The position numbers were made by a program, and so were the translations under genes. From a virus: a stretch of DNA of 25,231 nt. Positions 7,893 through 15,499 of the stretch are shown piece after piece. The DNA lies in the IMG/VR virus record IMGVR_UViG_3300031351_000489, positions 1 to 25,231 of that record. One strand, 5' to 3'. Below the pieces are notes generated by a model. The model was not told where the DNA came from and ran no database searches. It worked only from the letters and a program-made list of their open reading frames with translations. Within the stretch, counting starts at the first letter, position 1, and each line of letters opens with the position of its first letter.

Positions 7893-8159
7893 GTGCTAAA
7901 TAGCCAGGAGAACCCGAAAGCCCGTTCGTGCACGTTTTTCGCGGGGATTAACCTAAAAGAGCTATTCAGCACCAGCGAGGAGTGGCATGTCTTCCTTATC
8001 GGCTTCTTCGAGATCCTCTGTCCCTGGCCACCAAGGATCCCAGTCTCCAACCCCCAGTCCCCAGTCTCCGCCGAATACCACTACTACCTCGGCGGCAGAG
8101 CCTCCGGAGTCCTCGCCTGGATCGCCATCGCCAAGCTCATCCAGGTGACCTTCTTTTAA
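7893..8159 (+). CDS. Hypothetical small protein, partly repeat-derived
   Basis: An open frame of about 88 codons from GTG 7893 (a TTG at 7866 lies inside the heptamer repeat) to TAA 8159. It has two hydrophobic stretches, EEWHVFLIGFFEIL and a C-terminal ASGVLAWIAIAKLIQVTFF, so a small membrane protein such as a holin-like product is conceivable, but no family is recognised. Residues in the middle (PVSNPQSPVS) are translated from the CCAGTCT heptamer tract at 8040-8067. The competing frame from ATG 7982 is Arg/Leu/Pro-rich and less protein-like. Start and even reality of the gene are uncertain. Confidence 0.4.
   Translation: MLNSQENPKARSCTFFAGINLKELFSTSEEWHVFLIGFFEILCPWPPRIPVSNPQSPVSAEYHYYLGGRASGVLAWIAIAKLIQVTFF
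8040..8067 (+). repeat. Tandem heptamer tract, CCAGTCT family
   Basis: Four in-phase 7-bp units: CCAGTCT (8040), CCAACCC (8047), CCAGTCC (8054) and CCAGTCT (8061). The family is unrelated in sequence to the CTGATAG and TAGAAC tracts but has the same unit length, and it lies inside the small ORF between the fibre and baseplate genes. Confidence 0.85.
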
Positions 8160-8161
8160 CG

Positions 8162-8182
8162 TAGGACATAGAACATGAGAAC
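8162..8182 (+). repeat. Short heptamer tract at the baseplate gene start
   Basis: TAGGACA (8162), TAGAACA (8169) and the degenerate TGAGAAC (8176) are units of the TAGAAC family. The ATG of the next gene (8175-8177) is formed by the end of the second unit and the start of the third, again without a ribosome site. Confidence 0.6.
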
Positions 8183-10160
8183 CCTAAGCGCCAGCTTAAC
8201 CGCAAGCCAGAAGAAACCCGACCGCCTTCCCTACGTGGAGGCCAAGGTCTACGACTTCGAGCAGGGCATCAAGAGGTTGTCCTGGGAAAGACTCTACACC
8301 GGCTCAGAAGCCGACAACCACCACGGCATCGCCTTCGACGGCCAGGGAAGCATGCACCGTATCAGGGCAGCCTCCAGTAACAAGCTCTATCGCCAGAAGG
8401 TTACCAGCCCTGATGATCAGTCCGACTATTCTCAGTGGACGCAGCTAGCTACGGATTGCCAGGGACCGTGTGCTATCGCAGCCTATGGGGCGAAGGTCTA
8501 CATCTTCTACCGCACCACGGCAAATGTCCTGTGGAAGTACTACAGCCACAACTACGGCCAGGACTGGTCAAATAGCCAGCTCGTAAGCTACGCCGATGTC
8601 CTGTCTATGGCAGCCACATGGTGGGGAACGGGAAACATCGTAGTTTGCTTCTGTTGCAAGGCAGCCGAGCTCAATGCTATCGTCCTGGATTCCTCGGACC
8701 AGTCCACCAGCCAGCACACCCACAGCGAGCCGATAACCCATCCCTTAACAGCCACCTACGGCATCGGAGCCTCTTATACCCCCAACCATATTGACGTTGT
8801 CTTCGCTGCTAAGCAGACGGCGGAGCCGTACAGCTTCATCGCCCTGTACCGCACCGAGCTTGACAGCAACTACGACTGGCTGGCCTTCCAGTATTTCATC
8901 ACAAGCCCCGATGGTGAAGACGTCACCTATGAGTACCCCGATTGCCACAACCCTGCATCTGCCCAGGACTACGAGAACACCCAGCTCACCGCGGTGGAAA
9001 AGTATGCCGGCACAACCGCCTACACGTTACCCCTCACCTGTCACGCCGTCAGAGGCTCAGCCTTCAGCTCCATGGCCTTCACCGAGCCAAAGCCCTTCTT
9101 GAATATAACCTCGAACTTTGGACTTAGAACATCCTCAACATCCGCTTATTGGTGGCTGGAACGCCCCGACGGAGTGTGGAGAGCCGCCAGACCAGCAGGA
9201 ACCCCGTTAGATCTAACCCCCGACATCCTCTCCTTGAACCTAGAACGTAGAACATTGAACGTAGAACTTGATAACAGTTCCGCTCAGTACGCCACACCAC
9301 CCGCAAAGCGAAGCGAAGTGGTCTTGAAGTTGGGCTATAGGACTTCCCAGGGAAACGAAGCGGTGGAGGTGGGGAGGTACTGGATCGACTCTTGGGAATA
9401 TTCCTCTACTCCCAACACATCAACCCTCACCCTGGTTTGCCTGAACGGGCAGGGACTGGCGGAGAAGTGGTCCGCCCGTTTTCAAATGAGGTGGCCCGCT
9501 GATAAGAGAGTGTGGGAGATCATCCAGGAGATTATCTGCAGGTGGGGAATCAACCTTACCAGCCCTGGGGGAGTCCCCAGGAGCTCAGCGGTTGATAACC
9601 TCTATCCCGACTTCACCCTCCAGCCAGGAACCCAGGGAACTCAAGCACTCAACAAACTCTTATCCTTCATACCCGACGCCCTCATCTTCGACGGCAACGA
9701 GGCCTATGTTAAGGACCTCAAAGACGACGAGGCAAGCTCATATTCCTACGGTACAGGCCACGTCATCCTCCAGGGTGAATATGCCGAAGCCGTCCCGTTA
9801 ACCAGGGCAAGAGCCATAGGGAGGGACGGTGAGGATAACCGTATCGTCGAGGACGCCTTCGACTGGCCTAACTTAGAACTCGGTATTGATAACTTAGAAC
9901 AATCTTATGACCCCAACCTTCAATCAGCCGCCAGGGCTCAGGAGAGAGCCGATGCTATCCTGAGAAAGGCGTCATTGCGAGCGGAGCGTGGCGATCTCGT
10001 CGTCCCCACCAATGTCGGTCAGGAGCTCTACGACGTCATCACCGTCACCGATGAGAGGTGCGGGATCTCGTCTAAGAAATACCGGGTACTCGATATCGAG
10101 ACCACCCTCAGCCTTCGTCAGTGGCTCTATCAGCAGAGGTTGACCATTGGAGCCCCGTAA
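8175..10160 (+). CDS. Large tail/baseplate protein: propeller-like N terminus, hub-like C terminus
   Basis: A 661-aa protein. After a short lead (MRTLSASLTASQKKPDRLPY) residues about 40-330 contain repeated beta strands with an Asp-box-like SHNYGQDWS (about 127-135) and other Trp-rich repeats, suggesting a sialidase-type propeller. From about 365 to 661 (EVGRYWIDSWEYS, then WEIIQEIICRWGI) it resembles baseplate hub or tail-tip proteins of the gp27/late-control type. It is likely part of the adsorption tip. Two repeat elements are translated within it: the TAGAAC heptamers as residues 354-365, in the linker between the halves, and an interspersed element at 9971-9999 as residues about 599-608. 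Confidence 0.75.
   Translation: MRTLSASLTASQKKPDRLPYVEAKVYDFEQGIKRLSWERLYTGSEADNHHGIAFDGQGSMHRIRAASSNKLYRQKVTSPDDQSDYSQWTQLATDCQGPCAIAAYGAKVYIFYRTTANVLWKYYSHNYGQDWSNSQLVSYADVLSMAATWWGTGNIVVCFCCKAAELNAIVLDSSDQSTSQHTHSEPITHPLTATYGIGASYTPNHIDVVFAAKQTAEPYSFIALYRTELDSNYDWLAFQYFITSPDGEDVTYEYPDCHNPASAQDYENTQLTAVEKYAGTTAYTLPLTCHAVRGSAFSSMAFTEPKPFLNITSNFGLRTSSTSAYWWLERPDGVWRAARPAGTPLDLTPDILSLNLERRTLNVELDNSSAQYATPPAKRSEVVLKLGYRTSQGNEAVEVGRYWIDSWEYSSTPNTSTLTLVCLNGQGLAEKWSARFQMRWPADKRVWEIIQEIICRWGINLTSPGGVPRSSAVDNLYPDFTLQPGTQGTQALNKLLSFIPDALIFDGNEAYVKDLKDDEASSYSYGTGHVILQGEYAEAVPLTRARAIGRDGEDNRIVEDAFDWPNLELGIDNLEQSYDPNLQSAARAQERADAILRKASLRAERGDLVVPTNVGQELYDVITVTDERCGISSKKYRVLDIETTLSLRQWLYQQRLTIGAP
9111..9131 (+). 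repeat. Heptamer tract inside the baseplate gene
   Basis: TCGAACT (9111), TTGGACT (9118) and TAGAACA (9125) are three in-phase degenerate units of the TAGAAC family lying within coding sequence and read without a stop. Confidence 0.6.
9234..9268 (+). repeat. Five-unit TAGAAC/TTGAAC heptamer tract inside a gene
   Basis: TTGAACC, TAGAACG, TAGAACA, TTGAACG and TAGAACT follow each other without a gap (9234-9268). The frame used avoids the TAG and TGA triplets and gives LNLERRTLNVEL, placed in the linker between the propeller-like and hub-like halves. Confidence 0.9.
9971..9999 (+). repeat. Interspersed GTCATTGCGAGCGGAGCG-type element inside the baseplate gene
   Basis: The segment begins GTCATTGCGAGCGGAGCG and ends GGCGATCTCG, a form I recognise as a dispersed element that occurs between genes in many bacterial genomes. 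Here it is read in frame as part of the hub-like domain (about SLRAERGDLV). Copy number in the host cannot be judged from this window. Confidence 0.55.
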
Positions 10161-10222
10161 TGATTCGTTTTCCGAAAAAAAGTTCGGGACCGCAACCACC
10201 CCGAATTTATGATATACCTTAA

Positions 10223-10396
10223 ATGAGACTTCAACCCCACTACTTTTGCCCCAAAGGAGTCAAAACCCGCAAGCGGAAAGGCGAGCCCAAAACCCGCAAG
10301 GGCGACATCAAAGTCTGCTATGTCCGAATCAAGCGTCGGTGGGTGCGAGTCGGAACGATATGCCTCCACTGCCGCCAATTCACCGTCGAAATATGA
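10223..10396 (+). CDS. Small basic protein with Cys pairs (57 aa)
   Basis: Reading from ATG 10223 gives 57 codons and a TGA at 10394-10396. The product is strongly basic (KTRKRKGEPKTRKGD) and has Cys at residues 9, 32, 47 and 50, the last two as CLHC, so a small zinc ribbon is possible. It lies 62 bp after the baseplate gene on the same strand. Composition and the conserved-looking ends (YFCPKG at the start, RWVRVGTICLHC near the end) support a real gene. The function is unknown; a DNA- or RNA-binding role is only a guess. Confidence 0.55.
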   Translation: MRLQPHYFCPKGVKTRKRKGEPKTRKGDIKVCYVRIKRRWVRVGTICLHCRQFTVEI

Positions 10397-10521
10397 CACC
10401 CCCTGGATTATTAATACACGGATACAATCACTAGAGATGTTAAAACGATTTAGGGAGAGTCAAACAAGGGAGAAATAAGGAGAGACGAAAGAAAAAGGTG
10501 TACTTCACCCACTTAACCTCA

Positions 10522-10550
10522 TTGACACAGCAGACCCGTAGCAGTACAGT
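10522..10550 (+). promoter_or_regulatory. Sigma70-type promoter for the Ntn-hydrolase gene
   Basis: A perfect -35 TTGACA (10522-10527) and -10 TACAGT (10545-10550) are separated by exactly 17 bp. Transcription would start near 10557, about 40 nt before the ATG at 10599. An own promoter in mid-phage marks the gene as separately expressed cargo. Confidence 0.6.
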
Positions 10551-10598
10551 GTAGCCCAAGTGCCCTAGGATATATCTTTCTGAGCAGGGAAACAGAAT

Positions 10599-11945
10599 AT
10601 GACTACAGAAATTGCCATAATGAATAAGGAGGCTGTTGCTCTCGCGGCAGATAGTGCAGTTACAACAGGCAGAGTCCAAGACAAGATCTTTAATTCTGCC
10701 AACAAACTTTTTCCTCTCGGTAGGGACCACTCTGTAGGAATAATGATCTATCAAAATGCCGACTTTATGGGCATACCTTGGGAATTTCTGATCAAAATCT
10801 ACAGGGATAAGGTGCTGCGACAGAGAAGCTTTAAGACCCTTAAAGCTTATGGTGACAGCTTCATCAGGTTTCTCAACAACCCCAATAGTGCATTTAAGGA
10901 TCTCGTCTCTCAATCAGAGCAAGAAAGATACTTCGGTTTGTTTGTCGACTACCAATTCGACCGCATTGTCGATTACACTATGAAGCAAGCATTCTCCGAG
11001 AGGCACCCCAACCGTGAAGCGCTGCTCACCAAACTCAGAACAACAGCGCAAGCTGCTATACAGGCCGCTCTGGACGTTTCCACAGATAATCTCAAAAACG
11101 ACAAGAAATATCAGTCTATACCAAACAGTTACTTAACAAATGTAGAGCGTAGATATGGAAAGATCACCAGGGAAGCTGCAAAACGAATTTTTGGCAAACC
11201 ACCAATTTCTTTACAAATTTCTCAAGCATTACAAGGTACTATAGACAAAATGGTTATTAATGCATTCGCTGCTCACTACTTGTACCCAGACATGATTTGG
11301 AAAGATTTTACTAACTACTCTGGCGTGGTGATTGCAGGTTTTGGCGAGGACGACAAGTTTCCCTCCCTCGACTCATATAAAGTTGGCGGGGTAGTAGGTG
11401 ACAGGCTTATAAGTGTGAAAGACAACCACTACAAAAGCAACAGAATCACCCCCTCGAACAGAGGTAGGATTTTGACCTTTGCACAGGAAAGAACAATACA
11501 AACATTTTTGACCGGAATCGATCCAACTTATGAAGAAAAGTTAGTCGACTACTTTGAACGAAAAACAAAGGACTTGTCTAAAGGTATTATCGCCAAAGTA
11601 GGTAGCATCGGCAACAAACAAAGGCAAGGGTTACAGAAACAAATAGAGGAGAACATAAAGAAAGCCAAAGACGATTATCAGGGCTACGTATGGAATCTCG
11701 GCTTTGACCATAGCCTTCCAATTGAAGCTTTTATTGTTTCAGTGTTGCCTAAAGGCGAGCTTGCTTCTATGGCTGAGACGCTGGTCAGTTTGGCTTCGTT
11801 TGAGCGTAGGGTTTCTCCAGGAAGGGAAACAGTAGGTGGACCAATAGACGTCGCCGTAATCTCCAAAGTGGATGGATTTATTTGGGTAAAGAAGAAGTCC
11901 TACTTCACGCTAGAAATGAACCCTGACTATTATGAGGGCACATAA
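10599..11945 (+). CDS. Proteasome-like Ntn (N-terminal nucleophile) hydrolase
   Basis: A 448-aa protein whose first 40 residues align with proteasome beta subunits. After Met removal Thr2 would be the catalytic Thr1, EAVALAADSAVT places D18 exactly at the D17 position, and ANKLFPLG puts K36 where beta subunits have the K33-L-F triplet, with a 2-residue insertion. VGIMIYQNADFMG (46-58) fits the following strand with its glycines. At 448 aa it is about twice the length of HslV or Anbu, with a helical middle (about 75-240) and a C-terminal section (about 300-448) of unknown role. It has its own promoter and is more AT-rich than the structural genes, so it is likely horizontally moved cargo. Substrate, oligomer and partner ATPase are unknown; host takeover or defence are inferences. 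Confidence 0.65.
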   Translation: MTTEIAIMNKEAVALAADSAVTTGRVQDKIFNSANKLFPLGRDHSVGIMIYQNADFMGIPWEFLIKIYRDKVLRQRSFKTLKAYGDSFIRFLNNPNSAFKDLVSQSEQERYFGLFVDYQFDRIVDYTMKQAFSERHPNREALLTKLRTTAQAAIQAALDVSTDNLKNDKKYQSIPNSYLTNVERRYGKITREAAKRIFGKPPISLQISQALQGTIDKMVINAFAAHYLYPDMIWKDFTNYSGVVIAGFGEDDKFPSLDSYKVGGVVGDRLISVKDNHYKSNRITPSNRGRILTFAQERTIQTFLTGIDPTYEEKLVDYFERKTKDLSKGIIAKVGSIGNKQRQGLQKQIEENIKKAKDDYQGYVWNLGFDHSLPIEAFIVSVLPKGELASMAETLVSLASFERRVSPGRETVGGPIDVAVISKVDGFIWVKKKSYFTLEMNPDYYEGT

Positions 11946-13347
11946 GGGCAAACGGTTCGCCAGCGATTCGCACCATCCACCAGTAAAAACCCCATAGTCT
12001 CCCATCATCGTGCCAGTCCTGCACCAACCCTAGGAACAGACAACCACCACCCCACCCGAGAACCACCCGAGAGGCGGGAACGGCTACGCCGCCCGCAGGC
12101 TCGCCGATGCCGTGGACGGCTCAAACCGTCGCCGCCACCGCACGGCTCGAAGGTTAGGAATTTATACTATCCACCACCTACCTACCAACCAGCCCAGTTA
12201 ACTATCCCAGGTGTCCCCGGTCCAGTGAATGATTCCATGAACGGTTCTTTCCTTTAGCCGGCGGGGTGACCACTGGCTTCGCGGGCGGGAGGGGGAAGGG
12301 TGCGGGCATCGCCGCCGCCAAAGGTAGCTAGCTCGTCAGCACAGCTCTTCTCCTGGAGGCTCAGGGTAACCGCCTTGAGGCTCGGCGGTGGCTCTGGCCC
12401 GCTGGAGGGACAGTGTCCGCCAAGCTCCGCCAGCGGCACCACCGCCGTCCTTCGTTGGTTCGCAGTCTGCCTCACTTGCCCTGACAAGTGTCGAGCCAGA
12501 GCCCGACTATCACCTCTCGGTGATTAGGCAAACTGCTTACCGGGAACGTCACCGAATACGCAGGGAGCTGTGAGGAAGGGGCAGCTCCGTTAAGGTCGCA
12601 AAGCCATTCTGGAAATTGCTTCCACCTGTCACTGCCTGTGACCACTACCTCCAAGCCACCAATCAATTTGCAGAACCTTCGCTACACTCAGGCGAGTGGC
12701 TTTGCTTCGGTGTGGGAGCGTCCAGCCAGCCGTAAAAAGCCCGCCTGGCTTTTGCGGTAAACCGTCGGCTGTCTGTCCTTAACACACGGTTTCGCTGCAC
12801 CTGCAGACATGGTTCGCTTCACAGAGAAGGTCGCTTCGCTCCGTTTCGGGCGGTGCGAAATCGCTTCGCTTACTTTCTATACAGCTTGCGTCGCTTGCTC
12901 TTCGCATCGCCCTCCAGGTTTCACGGGAACGGAGGGCATAACGGAACGGCTTCGTGGTTCGCTTCGCTCACGGCGGGATGTCCCGCACCCATAAGGTGTT
13001 CTATTGCCTGCTGCTTTCCTATTGTCCACGACCGCATCGTCGGCATCGTAATATGGGTCGCCGATGCTCCGTCGCTTCGCGTTCGGCAAGGGTCACGATT
13101 CTGTGCCCAGAGGCATTGCTTCACGCAAGGGAACCCAACCCTTGCCTTCAGCAACTTTCGTCGGAAAAGAGCAGCCATTTCCTGGAAGGACTCCTTCTGC
13201 TTTTTCTGCCGAAAGCAGAACGGCGTGCGAAGCCCGCCGCCCCTGCTTTTGCTACGGCATCCCTGGCTGGTCCTCAATCACCCGCTCTTTCACCAGAGTG
13301 AAAGCGCCAGCAGGCAATCTGCTGAGTTTAAGTCAGGAGGTGTAGTC
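11946..13347 (+). other. 1.4-kb stretch without credible genes, rich in hairpins and short repeats
   Basis: Open frames here are short, overlap on both strands, and are Arg/Ser/Pro/Gly-rich, so I call no gene. Hairpins include TCGGTGA/TCACCGA (12517-12523 with 12549-12555), AGCCAG/CTGGCT before a TTT (12724-12753), GCGGGA/TCCCGC (12973-12986) and CTGCTTT/AAAGCAG (13197-13218). CGCTTCGCT-type units recur around 12832, 12862, 12958 and 13073. It may hold a structured RNA, an origin, a packaging region or decayed genes. I see no tRNA or CRISPR in it. Confidence 0.6.
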
Positions 13348-13719
13348 ATGTCTCAGTCACACGTTCTCGCTCAGTATCCTTATCTGGCCCCGGGTCTTTG
13401 CGGCGTTCTGGAGTGTCCTCGGCTCTGTGTCAGGTCCCAGCATTGTCCGGCAGGTCAGCGTCGCGCTCGGCGTCTTATGGCAGCTCAGTCTCGGCGTCGG
13501 CTCAATGTGAAGCCCAACCGTCAGCAGCTCCGTGTCTGCAAGCTCATTCAGGACGAAGCCCTGTGTCCTATGCTCTGCAAGCAGTGTGGTGGCTGCTTTC
13601 TGCCACAGCCTCACGATTCAGAGTCACAGCTCAAACGCAAAGCACACAGGCCCCAGTCCGTAATCGGAGCCCTGGTCAGGCTCCGTGAAGATCAACAGGA
13701 AATGAAGGACGTGGCGTAA
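13348..13719 (+). CDS. Cysteine-rich hypothetical phage protein
   Basis: A 123-aa basic protein. ATG 13348 is chosen because AGGAGG (13335-13340) stands 7 bp upstream; the frame is open further upstream but that part reads as non-protein-like. Cys clusters occur near the N terminus (GVLECPRLCVRSQHC) and at about residues 75-84 (CPMLCKQCGGCF), suggesting bound zinc. The end is charged and helical (RLREDQQEMKDV). The TAA overlaps the ATG of the RadC-like gene by one base (13717-13719), implying translational coupling. I recognise no family. A nucleic-acid-binding helper is plausible from context. Confidence 0.6.
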   Translation: MSQSHVLAQYPYLAPGLCGVLECPRLCVRSQHCPAGQRRARRLMAAQSRRRLNVKPNRQQLRVCKLIQDEALCPMLCKQCGGCFLPQPHDSESQLKRKAHRPQSVIGALVRLREDQQEMKDVA

Positions 13720-14135
13720 TGAATGTAGTCAAAGTAACTTACAAGGTATCAGAGAAGCCAGGTCACCGCGTCATCTCGTCACAGGACGCCTACGAATTGC
13801 TCAAACCTCTGTTTAATCCCCTGCAGGAAGAGTTTTACCTTCTTCCCGTGGTCGGTCAGGAGACTATTCCAGAGAAGCTGTTCGTAGGCGGTCTCGGGTC
13901 AGCAAACGTCGACATGAAGCTCATCTTCCACAAGCTCCTCACTAACTACCCCAACTGTGGAAACTTCGTGATCGCTCACAATCACCCGAGCGGACAGCTT
14001 GAGCCTTCCCAGGAGGACAGGCTCCTCACCAAGAACACCAAAGAGGTCGCCAAGCTCTTTGGCTACCACTTGCTCGACCACATCATCTTCGCCAACACGG
14101 GTTACCACAGCTTCGCAGACGAGGCTGAATTTTAA
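13719..14135 (+). CDS. RadC-like JAB/MPN-domain protein
   Basis: A 138-aa protein with the metal-binding JAMM pattern of the RadC family: H87-N-H89-P-S-G, S97 and D100 in HNHPSGQLEPSQED, with E38 in PLQEEFYLL as the partner acid. It lacks the helix-hairpin-helix half of full-length RadC (about 220 aa), like the many single-domain forms on phages and mobile elements. All ligands are present, so a zinc-dependent hydrolase is expected, but the biological role of RadC is unresolved. It is translationally coupled to the Cys-rich gene upstream and leads a run of small phage genes, consistent with a DNA-metabolism or anti-defence module. Confidence 0.85.
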   Translation: MNVVKVTYKVSEKPGHRVISSQDAYELLKPLFNPLQEEFYLLPVVGQETIPEKLFVGGLGSANVDMKLIFHKLLTNYPNCGNFVIAHNHPSGQLEPSQEDRLLTKNTKEVAKLFGYHLLDHIIFANTGYHSFADEAEF

Positions 14136-14155
14136 GTAACGAAAGGAGGTATGCA

Positions 14156-14344
14156 GTGAAAATAGTAGTGGCACAGCCACAGAAGGCAAAGGAGTATCAG
14201 CACGTCGGCCCAATCTCCGTCATCGTCCCTGAAGCCGAGTACATCGGTTTCTGCCGGTTAATTATGGACGGCGGGTGGGTCATAACTGATAGCGAAGAGG
14301 AAGCACAGGCAGTCGAAAGGGTCATGAACGAGGTGAATAAATGA
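14156..14344 (+). CDS. Small hypothetical protein (62 aa), GTG start
   Basis: The start is GTG 14156, 6 bp after AGGAGG (14144-14149). An ATG at 14151 in another frame leads to an immediate stop. The product is an alpha/beta miniprotein (MKIVVAQPQKAKEYQ at the start, EEEAQAVERVMNEVNK helix at the end). The stop overlaps the next ATG (ATGA, 14341-14344), so the two genes are probably coupled. I do not recognise a family. Confidence 0.7.
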   Translation: MKIVVAQPQKAKEYQHVGPISVIVPEAEYIGFCRLIMDGGWVITDSEEEAQAVERVMNEVNK

Positions 14345-14979
14345 TAGACACGGCAGAGAATTACAACCCACAAACCGCGGTCGAGGAGCTCGAATCCCAA
14401 CAGGAGATCCTCTTAAGGTGGCTTGATAATCCCCAGGTCACCACCGATGCCGAGCAGAAACAGGCGGAGGATCTCCTGATCTCTGCCAGGTTCGCACTGA
14501 AGCAGGCAGAGGAGAAGCGGAAGGACCTCACCCGCCCCCTTGATGAATCCAAGAGGAGGATCATCGACCTCTTCAAGCCCTACGTTGACAAGCTTAGCAA
14601 CGGCATCAACAGCCTCAATACGGCGCTTCACCACTACCACGCCGACAAGGTAGCTGCCGCCGAAGCCGCAAGGCTGGCGGCACTTGCCCAGGAGGCGGCT
14701 CGCATCAAGGCAGCCAGGGACAACGGCGAGCTCATACAGCCGTTGTCCAAGCCAGTTGTCCCGGAGTTACCCAAGACGTCACGCGCCCACCTGGGAAGGG
14801 TGACGTACCGGGAGGACTACGATATCCAGATCGTCGATCCTGACCTCGTCCCTCGTGACCTCTGTGAGCCATCACTGCCCAAAATTCGAGCCAGGGTGAA
14901 ATCAGGTGTCACCGACATCCCTGGCGTCTTGGTATCCAGGAAGTATGTGCCCTCAGCCAGCCTGCAGGGAGGCAAGTAG
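14341..14979 (+). CDS. Phage coiled-coil protein, recombination-module type
   Basis: A 212-aa protein. Residues 10-130 form a long helical, coiled-coil-like region rich in Glu, Lys and Ala (LKQAEEKRKDLTRPLDESKR, then AAAEAARLAALAQEAARIKA). The C-terminal part has DPDLVPRDLCEPSLPKIRA followed by VKSGVTDIPGV, a motif (VxxxLVPRxxxxPxxxxIRxxVKxGxxxIPGV) that I know from phage proteins often near RecT/Erf-type recombinases or single-strand-binding proteins. No recombinase is present in this window. Role is probably accessory to phage DNA replication or recombination. Confidence 0.7.
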   Translation: MIDTAENYNPQTAVEELESQQEILLRWLDNPQVTTDAEQKQAEDLLISARFALKQAEEKRKDLTRPLDESKRRIIDLFKPYVDKLSNGINSLNTALHHYHADKVAAAEAARLAALAQEAARIKAARDNGELIQPLSKPVVPELPKTSRAHLGRVTYREDYDIQIVDPDLVPRDLCEPSLPKIRARVKSGVTDIPGVLVSRKYVPSASLQGGK

Positions 14980-15041
14980 CCCAAAACGCCCAAGGCGCTC
15001 GAGCCAATCGAACCGCCAAATAAAAATAAAGGAGGTTTCCA

Positions 15042-15482
15042 ATGAACGGAAACACAAAGTACCACGCTGAGCTGAAGCTCACCATCGAAGGCCGTGAGGC
15101 TAGAATCAACGTCTTCGCCGATACCCTCAACGAGATCTTCGTCGATTTCGGCACCATCTGCAGCCAGTTCCAACCAGAGTGGAAGAACCCCGCTAGGAGC
15201 CAGGCGATGAACAACGAGAACATCGCCAGGCGCCAGCCTGTCGCTGCAACGGTCGGCAAACCCACCACCGCCAGCTCACAGCCAAAGCCTCAACCAGACG
15301 ACTTCCTCGGCGAGGAACAGCCATTGGAGACGGGCGAAATCCCGGTCTGCAAAGGTTGCGGCACGGACGAGTTCATGGAGCTCATATCCTTCGGCGACAA
15401 GAAGACTGGTCAGCAGCGGAAGGCATGGAAATGCCAGGCCTGCGATAAGTGGCACTGGAACGGCAACGGGAGGGGGCGCTGA
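15042..15482 (+). CDS. Phage protein with C-terminal zinc ribbon
   Basis: A 146-aa protein with a strong AAAGGAGG ribosome site before ATG 15042. Residues 1-50 form a small folded domain (AELKLTIEGREARINVFADT), 55-98 are a Pro/Gln/Ser-rich linker, and residues 103-134 form a zinc ribbon with C103-x2-C106 and C131-x2-C134. The organisation suggests a DNA-binding accessory factor for phage replication, but the family is not identified. It is the last gene of its transcription unit: its final codons form the first arm of a terminator. Confidence 0.7.
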   Translation: MNGNTKYHAELKLTIEGREARINVFADTLNEIFVDFGTICSQFQPEWKNPARSQAMNNENIARRQPVAATVGKPTTASSQPKPQPDDFLGEEQPLETGEIPVCKGCGTDEFMELISFGDKKTGQQRKAWKCQACDKWHWNGNGRGR

Positions 15483-15499
15483 GCCCCTTCCCTTTTTTT
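15468..15499 (+). terminator. Rho-independent terminator ending the phage operon
   Basis: GGGAGGGGGC (15468-15477) pairs with GCCCCTTCCC (15483-15492) across a 5-nt loop with a single G-T pair, followed directly by seven T (15493-15499). The stop codon of the zinc-ribbon gene lies in the loop. Confidence 0.9.

Noticed and set aside
7982-8164. Alternative 60-aa frame between fibre and baseplate genes
   Set aside because: Arg/Leu/Pro-rich translation with repeat-derived PSLQPPVPSL; the other frame has more protein-like hydrophobic segments.
12254-12487. Minus-strand 77-aa frame in the 1.4-kb gap
   Set aside because: Pro/Gly/Ala/Ser-rich reading of GC-rich DNA that overlaps two plus-strand frames of similar quality; no ribosome site.
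12853-13347. Long plus-strand open frame upstream of the Cys-rich gene
   Set aside because: It is Arg/Ser/Phe-rich without domain-like pattern, other frames are equally open, and the only good ribosome site (AGGAGG at 13335) points to ATG 13348.
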